Part shown: piece by piece, positions 40,071 to 49,256 of the stretch
How the letters are laid out: each line of letters starts with the position of its first letter
How positions within the stretch are numbered: position 1 is the first letter of the stretch
Source: JADGRB01 sp036267635
GTDB taxonomy: Bacteria; Myxococcota_A; Polyangia; Fen-1088
Assembly: GCA_036267635.1 (NCBI GenBank)
Contig: DATAVR010000129.1
Span: forward strand, 1 to 64,000
DNA length: 64,000 nucleotides
Direction of reading: 5' to 3'
Translations under genes and position numbers: made by a program
The notes under the pieces: generated by a model
Told to the model about the DNA's origin: nothing
Databases searched by the model: none
The model's input: only the letters and a program-made list of their open reading frames with translations

Positions 40071-40777
40071 GGCCGCGCGCGTTCGATCGCCTCGCGCTGG
40101 CGCGCGAACAGCGTCTTCATCGCCTCGGCCGCCAGGACCACCAGCGACCCGTACTGCTCCGCCGAAAACGCCCCTTTCTCGGCGGTCGCCTGGATCTCGA
40201 CGAAGCGGCCGTCTCCGGTCATCACGAAGTTGCAGTCGACCTCGGCCTGCGAATCCTCGACGTAAGGGAGATCGACGCGGGCCTCGCCGTCGATGATCCC
40301 CGCGGAGATTGCCGCCACCGGCTGGCGAATCGGCTCCTTGCCGATCTTGCCGGCCTTCTGCAGCCGCCGCAGCGCCAGGGCCAGCGCCACGTAACCGCCG
40401 GTGATGGCCGCCGTCCGGGTGCCGCCGTCGGCCTGGATGACGTCACAGTCGATGGTGATCTGGCGTGGGCCGAGCGCGCGCGGATCGATGGCCGCCCGCA
40501 GCGAGCGGCCGATGAGGCGCTGGATCTCCTGCCCGCGTCCGCCGCCGGCCCGCCCGGAGCGGGTGTGCGTCGCGCGCGGAAGCATCGCGTACTCGGCGGT
40601 CACCCAGCCCTTCCCCTGCCCTTCCAGGAACCCTGGAACCTTCTCCTCGACCGACGCGGTGCAGATGACGTGCGTCTCGCCAAAAGCGATGAGCGCCGAT
40701 CCTTCCGCGTAGCGGTTGAAGTCCGGGGTGATGGTGATGGGGCGCAGCTCGTCCGTTCGTCGTCCGTCGGGTCGCAT
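40067..40777 (-). CDS. rph: Ribonuclease PH
   Basis: A 236-residue phosphorolytic 3'-5' exoribonuclease that trims tRNA precursors. MRPDGRRTDELRPITI, GEGKGWVTAEYAMLPRATHTR-type active-site blocks (here GQGKGWVTAEY), RGQEIQRLIGRSLRA, and IDCDVIQADGGTRTAAITG are all present. Length is normal. A perfect palindrome lies 13 bp upstream of the start. rdgB follows with an overlap. Confidence 0.95.
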   Translation of the reverse strand: MRPDGRRTDELRPITITPDFNRYAEGSALIAFGETHVICTASVEEKVPGFLEGQGKGWVTAEYAMLPRATHTRSGRAGGGRGQEIQRLIGRSLRAAIDPRALGPRQITIDCDVIQADGGTRTAAITGGYVALALALRRLQKAGKIGKEPIRQPVAAISAGIIDGEARVDLPYVEDSQAEVDCNFVMTGDGRFVEIQATAEKGAFSAEQYGSLVVLAAEAMKTLFARQREAIERARP

Positions 40778-40790
40778 CGGCCGCGTACTC

Positions 40791-40812
40791 TACGTCAAGA
40801 CGCCTTGACGTA
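40791..40812. promoter_or_regulatory. 22-bp perfect palindrome between divergent rph and Ser/Thr kinase genes
   Basis: TACGTCAAG, spacer ACGC, CTTGACGTA forms arms of 9 bp. It lies 13 bp before the rph start and on the far side of the kinase leader. Such size and symmetry are typical of an operator for a dimeric regulator. Each arm also contains TTGACG, but no convincing -10 is at the right distance. Confidence 0.55.
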
Positions 40813-40960
40813 CATGTGGTCATCTCACGCCTCCTGTACGCGCGAGGACGCGCCACGACGCCCGGAAAACACTAGGAATACGCCATCTGCGAAGGCATGC
40901 TCTACCTTGAAGAATCTTCCCGCGAAGCCGATCCGCTCCGATCCGACGCGCGAGCCGAAT

Positions 40961-42293
<1,333 letters not shown>

Positions 42294-42304
<11 letters not shown>

Positions 42305-42372
42305 GGAACCCTGGGAGGGTTCCCTCGCCCTCCCGCGATGAGCTCCGCGCAGCAGAGCTGCGCTCCGCTCGA
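42294..42372 (-). repeat. Palindromic repeat element, full copy
   Basis: On the reverse strand: hairpin 1 GCGCAGC-TCT-GCTGCGC (42347-42363), linker, hairpin 2 GGGAACCCT-CCC-AGGGTTCCC (42304-42324). It begins within the Ser/Thr kinase gene and supplies that gene's TAG stop. It is followed by a second, partial copy. Confidence 0.85.
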
Positions 42373-42374
42373 CG

Positions 42375-42431
42375 CGTCTGGATAGGGAACCCTGGGAGGG
42401 TTCCCTCGCCCTCCCGCGATGAGCTCCGCGC
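42375..42431 (-). repeat. Palindromic repeat element, partial tandem copy
   Basis: 57 bp identical to 42294-42350, with a start-to-start distance of 81 bp. It contains hairpin 2 (42385-42405) but diverges at the start of hairpin 1, where the 3' end of the next gene begins 4 bp later. Together with the first copy it fills the gap between convergent genes and could terminate both. Confidence 0.85.
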
Positions 42432-42434
42432 GGG

Positions 42435-42875
42435 TCAGCTTCGCGGCACGCACTGCTTGTAGGGGACGCCGCCGGGAGGCGCGGGCACCTCGCGACAGGT
42501 CTCCTCTTCGGGGCAGTCGGGATCGGCGTCGCAGGCCACGGCGGCAGCCATCCAGCCGCCGGCCGCGACGATTGCCGCCAGACCGACCGCCACCGCGGCG
42601 AACCCACCGGCGGTGAGCGCGCGACCGGTGGTCGAGGCGCTGTTCCCTTCGACAGACTCGCCCGCCGCCCAGGTCGCGCTGCCGGCACCCACGACCAAGC
42701 CACCGATGGCGGCCAGCGTTCGGGGACCAGCGTGACGGCCGATACAGCCGCCGGTGATCAGCGCCAGCGACAGCAGCAGAGCGAGCGGCGCCCGCGGCAG
42801 GACAATAGGCGCCCGCAGCGGAGCAATAGGCGCCCGCAGCGGAGCAATAATTGTACGCCGGGATCGTTCTTCCAT
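42435..42875 (-). CDS. Predicted lipoprotein with a heptad tandem repeat at its N-terminus
   Basis: A 146-residue protein with a signal ending in LALITGGC (Cys44). The mature part has two Ala/Gly-rich hydrophobic stretches and a C-terminal Cys-containing segment (ACDADPDCPEEETCREVP). The first 30 residues contain APLRAPI twice, encoded by a 21-bp tandem repeat, and give an unusually long n-region. No alternative start fits before the signal core. Divergent from the gene at 42898, 22 bp away. Function unknown. Confidence 0.55.
   Translation of the reverse strand: MEERSRRTIIAPLRAPIAPLRAPIVLPRAPLALLLSLALITGGCIGRHAGPRTLAAIGGLVVGAGSATWAAGESVEGNSASTTGRALTAGGFAAVAVGLAAIVAAGGWMAAAVACDADPDCPEEETCREVPAPPGGVPYKQCVPRS
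42787..42849. repeat. Three tandem 21-bp repeats
   Basis: Units at 42787-42807, 42808-42828 and 42829-42849; the last two are identical and the first differs at a few positions. The period of 21 keeps the frame of the lipoprotein gene and encodes repeated Pro-Leu-Arg-Ala-Pro-Ile. Confidence 0.85.
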
Positions 42876-42897
42876 ATCCTCGACCGAACCTCAGGCT

Positions 42898-43512
42898 ATG
42901 CGGGAACGCGGGTCATATCCACTGCTGCTGACGGCGCTCGCGCTCTGCGCGGTGCTGCTGCGTCCGTCGGCGGCGCGCGCCGAAGAGAACCTGCTGCACG
43001 GTCCTCACCCGTTCCTGAAAGACAACGCGCTCTCCGTCCACGCGCTCATCGGCGAGGGCCAGGGGGACGCGCTCTCGGGCGCCAAGCTGGAGCTCGACTA
43101 CGGCTACAAGCTGACCGAGGGATGGGCTCCGCTCTGGCTCAACCTGCTCCTCAGCTTCGAGCACAGCGGCTGCGACCCAGCGCCGGGCGGTCCGGGCAAC
43201 TGCGCGGCGGTGACCGGCGACATCGTCGAGACGATGGCCGGCGCCGAGTGGAAGTTCGCCACGCCGCTGCCGATCGTGCCGTTCGTCAACGCCAACGCCG
43301 GTCTGGTCTTCTCCTTCCCGAACGGCGCCACCGACGCGCAGGGGCTGGCCGTCCGCGGGGCGGGCGGCGCGAACTACTTCTTCTTCGACTGGCTGGGCCT
43401 GGGGATCCAGGTCGGATTCTCGTTTGGCCGGATCGCCTACGACGGGACCTTCCACGGCAGCCACACCTATTCGGTGGTCGACTTCGGCGGCGGCGTCGAG
43501 TTTCAGTTTTAG
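42898..43512 (+). CDS. Outer membrane beta-barrel-like protein
   Basis: A 204-residue exported protein (signal ending near ARAEE, residues 26-30) with repeated amphipathic beta strands such as VHALIGEGQGDAL, AKLELDYGYKL, VNANAGLVFSF and a C-terminal GGGVEFQF ending in Phe, the mark of outer membrane barrels. Two Cys in the middle (CDPAPGGPGNC) may form a loop disulfide. ATG 42898 starts the signal peptide. Convergent with the peptidase gene, overlapping it by 4 bp. Confidence 0.72.
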   Translation: MRERGSYPLLLTALALCAVLLRPSAARAEENLLHGPHPFLKDNALSVHALIGEGQGDALSGAKLELDYGYKLTEGWAPLWLNLLLSFEHSGCDPAPGGPGNCAAVTGDIVETMAGAEWKFATPLPIVPFVNANAGLVFSFPNGATDAQGLAVRGAGGANYFFFDWLGLGIQVGFSFGRIAYDGTFHGSHTYSVVDFGGGVEFQF

Positions 43513-44840
43513 TCGGTGGTCAGCTCTTCGATCTCTGCGACGGTCTTCGGCGTAGCGCTGGTCAGGTTCTCATAGCCGGTGGCGGTGACCAGGATATCGT
43601 CTTCGATCCGGACGCCGAGGCCCCGAAACTCCGCCGGCGCCGCGGCGTCCTCGGCGACGTAGAGCCCGGGCTCGACGGTGAGGACCATCCCGGCCCCGAG
43701 CGGACGCGCGGAGCCGTTCTCCGAGTAGAAGCCGACGTCGTGCACGTCCATCCCCAGCCAGTGGCTGGTCCGGTGCATGTAGAACGGTTTGTAGGCGCCG
43801 CTCTCCACCAGCGCCGGGACCTCGCCGTGGAGGATTCCAAGCGCCACCAGATGCCCGGTCAGCCGCGCGACCACCGCCTCGTGGATCTGATCGAGGGTGG
43901 CGCCGGGCTTGACCATCTCGATCGCCGCCTGCTGCGTCTCGAGGACCGCCTGGTAGAAGCGCCGCTGCGGCTCGGAGAAGCGCGCGCCGATCGGGAAGGT
44001 GCGGGTCACGTCGGCGGTGTAGCCGTCGACCTCGCAGCCGGCGTCGATGAGCAAGAGCTGGCCGCGCGCCAGCGTCGATGCGTTCTCCACGTAGTGGAGG
44101 ATCGTCGCATTGTCCCCGGCGCCGACGATCGTGCCGTAGCCCGGCCCCGTCCCGCCGCGGCGGCGGAAGGTGTAGTCGATGAGCGCTTCGATCTCGCGCT
44201 CGCTCCCCCCTGCCCGCGCCCCGCGCATCGCCGCTGTGTGCGCCTCGGCGGTGATCGCCGCCGCCTGGCGCAAGATCTCGATCTCGTCGAGCGACTTGAA
44301 GAGCCGCATCTCGTGCAGCGTGAGGCGCGCGTCGCAGAGCCGCACCGGGGCCCGCCGCCCGCGCCGCTCGCCCGCGCGCAGTCGACCGAGCAGGCGTCCC
44401 ACGGCGGCGTCCTGCTCCGGCTCGCGCCCGAACGGGTAGTGAACCTCCTCGGCGCCGGCGACGATCTCCGCCACCTTCTCGTCGAGATCGTCGCTGCCGA
44501 ATGCGGCGTCAGCCCCGAAAGCGCTCACCGCCCCCTCGAGGCCGGCGCGCCGCCCGGTCCAGGTCTCCGCCGCCGGATCGCGCGGGCGAACGAACAGCAC
44601 GAACGGCGTGGCGTGCCCCGGGCGCAGCAGGACGGCGGCTCCCGGCTCGGCGAAGCCGGTCAGGTACAGGATGTCGCTGTCCTGCCGGTATTTGTAGTGC
44701 GCGTCCCCGTTGCGGAGCCGCTCGGGTGGCGATATCAGCAAGAGCGCGGCGTTCAGGCCGAGGCGTTCACAGAGGCGGGCCCGGCGCTCGGCATAGATCG
44801 CGGGGGGCGCGGCGGTTTTGAACAGGGGCGCGACGGCCAT
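43509..44840 (-). CDS. Xaa-Pro aminopeptidase (PepP-type, M24B)
   Basis: A 443-residue metalloprotease that removes the residue before a proline. The aminopeptidase P N-terminal domain begins with RRARLCERLGLNAALLLISPPERLRNGDAHYKYRQDSD. The dinuclear metal site is visible: LIDAGCEVDGYTADVTRTF (two Asp), HRTSHWLGMDVHDVG (His), LTVEPGLY (Glu) and GVRIEDDILVT (Glu). Its last bases overlap the convergent barrel gene. The next gene starts 18 bp from its start, divergently. Confidence 0.93.
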   Translation of the reverse strand: MAVAPLFKTAAPPAIYAERRARLCERLGLNAALLLISPPERLRNGDAHYKYRQDSDILYLTGFAEPGAAVLLRPGHATPFVLFVRPRDPAAETWTGRRAGLEGAVSAFGADAAFGSDDLDEKVAEIVAGAEEVHYPFGREPEQDAAVGRLLGRLRAGERRGRRAPVRLCDARLTLHEMRLFKSLDEIEILRQAAAITAEAHTAAMRGARAGGSEREIEALIDYTFRRRGGTGPGYGTIVGAGDNATILHYVENASTLARGQLLLIDAGCEVDGYTADVTRTFPIGARFSEPQRRFYQAVLETQQAAIEMVKPGATLDQIHEAVVARLTGHLVALGILHGEVPALVESGAYKPFYMHRTSHWLGMDVHDVGFYSENGSARPLGAGMVLTVEPGLYVAEDAAAPAEFRGLGVRIEDDILVTATGYENLTSATPKTVAEIEELTTD

Positions 44841-44857
44841 GCGGCTGATCTTAGCCT

Positions 44858-46078
44858 ATGATGCGCCTCCGACCGATGCGCCCCGATTCCGCCATCGCCG
44901 TGGTGAGCGCGCGCGGCGCGGCGCGAATCCGCGCCGGCCACCCCTGGGTCTACCGGCCCGACGTGATCCGCGGGCCCACGATCGACGCTGGCGACGGTGG
45001 TCCGTCGCTGGTGACGGTCGAAGACGGGCGCGGGAAGCGGCTGGGGTTGGCGACCTGGGCGGCGCGCGCGCGGCTGGCGCTGCGGATGCTCGCCCGCGAC
45101 GGCGAGGCGCGCCCGCTGGCCGAGCTCGTCGACCAGCGGCTGGCGGCCGCGCTCAATCTGCGCCTCGGGATGGGGCTCGAGCGCGATGCCTACCGCGTGG
45201 CCCACGCGGAGAGCGACGGCCTCCCCGGCCTGGTGGTCGACCGTTACGCCGACGCGGCGGTCATCCAGACGACCTCGGTCGCGATGAACGCCGCGCGGGC
45301 CGAGATCGCCGAGATCGTCCGGGCCCGGCTCGACGCGCGGGTGGTGGTCGCGCGCGACGACGGCTCGGCGCGCGACTTCGAGGATCTCCCCCGCTTCGCA
45401 GGCCTGCTGCACGGCCAGGAGGCGCGCATCGTCTATCGCCTGGGCGGCAACCGCCTGGAGGCCGATCTGCTGGCCGACGGAAAGACCGGCGGTTTTCTCG
45501 ATCAAGCCGACAACCAGGCGGCGCTGGCGGCGCTGGCGCCGAGGGGCGCGCGGGCGCTCGACGCCTTCACCTACCACGGTGGCTTCGCGCTGGCGCTGGC
45601 GCGCAAGGCAGGCGCTGGCGAGGTGGTGGCGGTCGACGAGAGCGAGGCGGCGGTGGCGCGCGCGACGGCCAACGCCCGCCGCAACGATCTGCCCAACCTG
45701 AAGGTCCAGCGGGCCAACTCCTTCGACCTTCTGCGCGCGTTCGAGGGCGCGGGCGAACGGTTCGACGTGGTGGTGATCGATCCGCCGGCGCTGGCCAAGC
45801 GTGGCGGTGAAGCGGCGCTGGCGACCGCCGCGCGGGCTTACAAGGAGCTCATCCTCCGCGGCGCGCGCCTCACCCGGGCGGGGGGCCTGCTCTGCGCTTG
45901 CTCCTGCTCGGGGCGGGTGACCCGCGCGCACTGGGAGGAGATCTGCACCGACGCGCTGGCCGACGCCGGCCGCGCCGCGCACGTGCTGTCGCGGGCGGGG
46001 GCCGGCCGCGATCATCCCGAGCTGGGGGGGGTCCCCGAAACCGGACACCTCAAGGTCTGGACCTACCGAATCCTGTAG
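44858..46078 (+). CDS. Class I SAM-dependent rRNA methyltransferase (RlmI-like)
   Basis: A 406-residue protein with an N-terminal PUA domain (SARGAARIRAGHPWVYRPDVI), an EEHD-like middle and a C-terminal methyltransferase domain with LDAFTYHGGFALALARKAGAG (motif I), VVIDPPALAKR (DPP motif) and CACSCSGRV with the catalytic-type Cys. RlmI makes m5C1962 in 23S rRNA; the general family is secure, the exact base is not. Start ATG 44858 is followed by a second ATG at 44861. Confidence 0.9.
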   Translation: MMRLRPMRPDSAIAVVSARGAARIRAGHPWVYRPDVIRGPTIDAGDGGPSLVTVEDGRGKRLGLATWAARARLALRMLARDGEARPLAELVDQRLAAALNLRLGMGLERDAYRVAHAESDGLPGLVVDRYADAAVIQTTSVAMNAARAEIAEIVRARLDARVVVARDDGSARDFEDLPRFAGLLHGQEARIVYRLGGNRLEADLLADGKTGGFLDQADNQAALAALAPRGARALDAFTYHGGFALALARKAGAGEVVAVDESEAAVARATANARRNDLPNLKVQRANSFDLLRAFEGAGERFDVVVIDPPALAKRGGEAALATAARAYKELILRGARLTRAGGLLCACSCSGRVTRAHWEEICTDALADAGRAAHVLSRAGAGRDHPELGGVPETGHLKVWTYRIL

Positions 46079-46098
46079 GGAATGGCCACCTTGAGATC

Positions 46099-46467
46099 AT
46101 GGAAAAGAGGGCGCTCGGCGTGGCGGCTCTGCTTGGTTCGGGCCTGGTGGTCGCCTGGATGTTCGCCATCGGCTACGGCCATTCGGGCTGGTTGAGCTGG
46201 ACCATATTGGGGTGTGCCGTCGTCGCGCTCGCCGGGATCGGGCCAGCGGCGACCTCCGAGATGCCCGGGATTGGCACCTGGCCGCTCGTGGGGGTCGTCC
46301 TGATCTCGGCGTGGCTATTCGCGCTGGCGGTTGGCGCGACGCCCTGGCTCGCCTGGCTGAGCTTGGCGTTCGGCTGCGCGTTCGTCATCCTGTCGTTCGC
46401 CTTCACGCTGGCGAACAGCCACCTCGAGCTGCTCCACCACCGGCGCGGCCTGCACGGACACGCTTAG
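46099..46467 (+). CDS. Small polytopic membrane protein (SPW-like layout)
   Basis: A 122-residue protein with four hydrophobic helices (VAALLGSGLVVAWMFAIGYG, ILGCAVVALAGIG, WPLVGVVLISAWLFALAVGA, WLSLAFGCAFVILSFAF), arranged as two similar helical pairs each with Trp-containing turns. This is like the SPW family, but I cannot confirm it. It lies 20 bp after the methyltransferase and may be co-transcribed. Confidence 0.6.
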   Translation: MEKRALGVAALLGSGLVVAWMFAIGYGHSGWLSWTILGCAVVALAGIGPAATSEMPGIGTWPLVGVVLISAWLFALAVGATPWLAWLSLAFGCAFVILSFAFTLANSHLELLHHRRGLHGHA

Positions 46468-46484
46468 CCCGCGCCAGCCGGCCG

Positions 46485-47729
46485 TCAGCCGCCTTGGCCG
46501 GCGTCCGCGGGTGATACGCCACCGTCGGTGGCCGTCTCGCCACCACCGTCGCCGGTGCCGGCGTCGACGGTCGCGGACGCGGCGTCAGGCAGCGGGCCAC
46601 CGTCGCGCTTCCCGTCCGGAGCCGGATCGCTGTAGCCCGCGAGGGCGGCATGGACCACGCTCCCCAGCGCCGTCGGTGTGGCAGTCCAGTCACTGATCAG
46701 CGACGGGAAGCTGCAGTTCCCCGGGAACCAGGCCCACGAGGTCCAGCCGGCGTTGTGCTGGTCGGCGTAGCTGATGACCGCCGAATCGTAGTCGGTCACC
46801 GTGGTGGTGAAGTTCTTCGACGCGTCGCAGTCGTGACCGTCGCCGAACTCGGTCACCACCACCGGGTCGGTCTTGGTGAGGAAGCCCCAACCGTTGTCGA
46901 AGCCGCTCGGTTGCTGGGCGGCGTCGTTCTTGTACGGGTGGGTCGCGTAGACGATGTTGTAGCCAGCGATGCGGTTGGCCGGAACCTGGCTGAGATCGTA
47001 GGCCCAGTCGAGCCCGCCGATCAGCACCAGGTTGTCCGCGCCGGCACCGGTGCGTACGGCGTCATAGAGCTGCTGCATCCCGGCCACCTGAAATCCGCCG
47101 ACGTTCCCGCCCGACTTCCAGACGTTCCAGGGGACGTCGTGGGGCTCGTTGTAGAGCTCGAACATGACCCGCCCGTCGCCCTTATAGATGGACGCGACGT
47201 CCTGCCAGAAGGTCAGCGAGTTGGCGTCGGCCATCACCTGCTGGCACCCGTTCGCAGGGTTGCAGCTCCCCAGCACCCCCTGGTCGGACCAGTGCAGATC
47301 GAGGATGACGTCCAGGCCCGCCTCCTCGGCCCAGTGCACGGCGTTGTCGACGGTCGAGGCGTAGCTGGCGCTGTAGTACTTGGACCCCGCCAGCCAGAAG
47401 TCCTGATTGAGCGCGATCCGCACGACGTTCGCTTTCCAGGTCGCCATCAGCGCGAAATCGGCGGGGGCGATGTTCTCACCGCCGGGCTGCCATTCGAGCG
47501 ACGGGCGATCGAAGCCGTGAAACAGATGCGGCAGCCCGGCCGCCGTGCAGACCGTGTTGCCGTTGACGTAGTAGCCGCCAGGCGCCACCTGCTTGGTCGT
47601 CGCGGCGCAACCCACCGGCGTCGACGGACCCGAGTTCTTGTTGGTGTTGTCCGGGAAGAGCGTCGAGCAACCGGAGAGCAGCAACCCCACGACAGACGCG
47701 GCGACGGCGGAGAGCGAGACACGAGTCAA
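46485..47729 (-). CDS. Glycoside hydrolase family 5 cellulase-like lipoprotein
   Basis: A 414-residue lipoprotein with signal ending LLLSGC (Cys21). The (beta/alpha)8 domain has FHGFDRPSLEW, LDVILDLHWSDQG, MFELYNEPHDVPW (acid/base Glu) and VVVTEFGDGHDCD (nucleophile Glu), all GH5. The C-terminal 50 residues are a Gly/Asp/Ala-rich tail. I chose the TTG at 47729 because it has AGGAGG seven bases upstream and gives a compact signal peptide; an ATG at 47777 lacks a ribosome site. A -10-like TATAAA is at 47791-47796. Substrate is probably beta-1,4-glucan. Confidence 0.88.
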   Translation of the reverse strand: MTRVSLSAVAASVVGLLLSGCSTLFPDNTNKNSGPSTPVGCAATTKQVAPGGYYVNGNTVCTAAGLPHLFHGFDRPSLEWQPGGENIAPADFALMATWKANVVRIALNQDFWLAGSKYYSASYASTVDNAVHWAEEAGLDVILDLHWSDQGVLGSCNPANGCQQVMADANSLTFWQDVASIYKGDGRVMFELYNEPHDVPWNVWKSGGNVGGFQVAGMQQLYDAVRTGAGADNLVLIGGLDWAYDLSQVPANRIAGYNIVYATHPYKNDAAQQPSGFDNGWGFLTKTDPVVVTEFGDGHDCDASKNFTTTVTDYDSAVISYADQHNAGWTSWAWFPGNCSFPSLISDWTATPTALGSVVHAALAGYSDPAPDGKRDGGPLPDAASATVDAGTGDGGGETATDGGVSPADAGQGG

Positions 47730-47790
47730 GGCGAGCCTCCTAAGCAAACGAAAACAAACGGCAGGTCCGAGGACCAACGGGACGGCTCAT

Positions 47791-47796
47791 TTTATA
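47791..47796 (-). promoter_or_regulatory. Possible -10 box for the GH5 gene
   Basis: TATAAA on the reverse strand lies 62 bp upstream of the TTG start. The -35 is weak. A GGTCC-GA-GGACC hairpin (47764-47775) lies in the predicted leader. Confidence 0.35.
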
Positions 47797-47834
47797 TGGC
47801 TTGTGCGGTGTCGTTGGCCAGAAGGTTTTCGCAC

Positions 47835-47858
47835 AAAAACAGGCCAAATACCGCCTGT
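47835..47858 (-). terminator. Rho-independent terminator after the Lnb-type gene
   Basis: Read on the reverse strand, ACAGGC (loop GGTATTTG) GCCTGT is followed by TTTT. It is one of very few classical hairpin-plus-T terminators in this window and lies 75 bp after the stop of the gene at 47933. Confidence 0.75.
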
Positions 47859-47859
47859 C

Positions 47860-47882
47860 GCGGACGTCCGCCGGACGTCCGC
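47860..47882. promoter_or_regulatory. Double palindrome CGGACGTCCG
   Basis: Two perfect 10-bp palindromes CGGACGTCCG (47861-47870 and 47872-47881) are spaced 11 bp start to start, one helical turn. Together they also form a 10-bp stem with loop GCC. They lie 131 bp upstream of the GH5 start and could be an operator, or part of the 3' end of the preceding gene. Confidence 0.5.
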
Positions 47883-47932
47883 GGACAGATTCAACGTTGG
47901 TATCGATCTCACGAGCGGGCCCAGGAGCGGGC

Positions 47933-49243
47933 CTACTGGCGGGCCCACGAGCGGACAACCAGGGAGAGCGACGCCCGAACGCCAATCCAGGCCGGCAGCG
48001 CGAACGCCAACAACGCGCCGTTCTCCTGATGGCGGACGACGCCGAGCTTGAGAGCGCAGGCGGCCACGACCGCCGCCAGCGCCGCGGTGGCGACGCCACG
48101 TGCCGCGCGCCCCATCCGTGGCGATCCGAAGGCGACACCGAACCCGAGCAGCGCCAGCGCCAGCGCCCAGGGGGCGAACAGCAGGATGTTCTGATTGTGG
48201 TGCGCGACGACGTGATCGGTGAAGCCCCAGACGTAAACCAGGAAGCTGCCGACGAACCCGGTCAAGAGGCCCCAGGTCGCCAACGCGAGACCGAGCGCCA
48301 CCCGGCAGGCGACACGCGCGGGGCGCGCCAGGCGCGGCCTGCTCGCCCCCCAGCCGAGGCCGAGAAAACAGAGCCCGACCATGCAACCCACGACAAAGAA
48401 CAGCCCTCCGCGCGCGGGCGGCGTCTCGAGCGGCGGCGGCCGGTCGACCGCGGCATAGATCGCGCGCGCCTCCTTGACCAGTGGCCGCGGCCCCGACGGT
48501 GCGGCCACCGTCACCGCAGCGAGGCCGCGCGCCAGCTCCTCGGGGATGAACATCTCGCCCCAGCGATCGATCGGCCGATCGGTGTCGGGCCCGAGCACGA
48601 TGTCGAGCGCCACGTAGAGCGGCCAGTAGTCGGCCGTCATCCGCAACGCCTGCCCGCGCAGGCTGAGGCGCGCCGGCGCGCGGGCGCTCTCACGCAGCCG
48701 GCCGCCCACCGCCAGATCGATCGCGTCGCGCACCCGCGTCGCGCAGTTGTCGAGGAAGTAGTCGTATTTGTAGTCGCGGTTCTCGGGGCGGGCGTTGAGG
48801 TCGAGGCGCGCGCGCAGCTCGCGCTTCGCCTGCGGAGCGAGCGTCAGCTCCTGCACGTCGATGGTCCGGTTCTCGCGCTCGTACGACGCGATCACCGCCG
48901 GCAGGTACGACACCGACAGCCAGTACGTCATGCGGCCGTGAAGAAAGTCGACGATCACCCGCGGCGAAAAAGCGAACGTCCCGAAGTTGTAGACCTTGTC
49001 CGTCCCGCCGTCGGCGTCGTGAATCCAGATCGCGTCGTGCCCGAACTTGAAAAAAGGGTGATCGCCCGGCCCGAACGTCACCGCATAGATCGTCAGCGGA
49101 TCATCGGGCGGAGCGACGGCAGCCGCAGAATCCCCGCGCGCGACAGCTTTGGGCGGCGCCGCCGGCGCGCCGCGCGCGACCACGTTGCTCGCCGCGCAAA
49201 ACACCACGGCCGCCAGCACCCCCAGCGCACGCGGACCAAACAT
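47933..49243 (-). CDS. Lnb-type (DUF4105) membrane protein
   Basis: A 436-residue exported or membrane protein. Signal segment near residues 1-25; then the DUF4105/Lnb N-terminal periplasmic domain with YAVTFGPGDHPFFKFGHDAIWI and YDYFLDNCATRVRDAID, whose His and Cys resemble an NlpC/P60-type catalytic pair. The C-terminal half has four or more hydrophobic helices. A peptidase role on envelope lipopeptides is a guess; the family is otherwise uncharacterised. It ends with a T-tailed terminator. Confidence 0.8.
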   Translation of the reverse strand: MFGPRALGVLAAVVFCAASNVVARGAPAAPPKAVARGDSAAAVAPPDDPLTIYAVTFGPGDHPFFKFGHDAIWIHDADGGTDKVYNFGTFAFSPRVIVDFLHGRMTYWLSVSYLPAVIASYERENRTIDVQELTLAPQAKRELRARLDLNARPENRDYKYDYFLDNCATRVRDAIDLAVGGRLRESARAPARLSLRGQALRMTADYWPLYVALDIVLGPDTDRPIDRWGEMFIPEELARGLAAVTVAAPSGPRPLVKEARAIYAAVDRPPPLETPPARGGLFFVVGCMVGLCFLGLGWGASRPRLARPARVACRVALGLALATWGLLTGFVGSFLVYVWGFTDHVVAHHNQNILLFAPWALALALLGFGVAFGSPRMGRAARGVATAALAAVVAACALKLGVVRHQENGALLAFALPAWIGVRASLSLVVRSWARQ

Positions 49244-49256
49244 CCCCTCTAGGCTA

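Noticed and set aside
40814..40960. ATG-initiated N-terminal extension of the Ser/Thr kinase
   Set aside because: Third-position GC drops to about 70 percent against over 90 percent in the neighbouring genes, and the stretch has no domain or ribosome site.
47914..47954. Repeated GAGCGGGCC-like units near the end of the Lnb-type gene
   Set aside because: The units are about 12 bp, imperfect, and mostly coding for the Arg/Ser-rich C-terminus or lying just after its stop; no structure beyond base bias.
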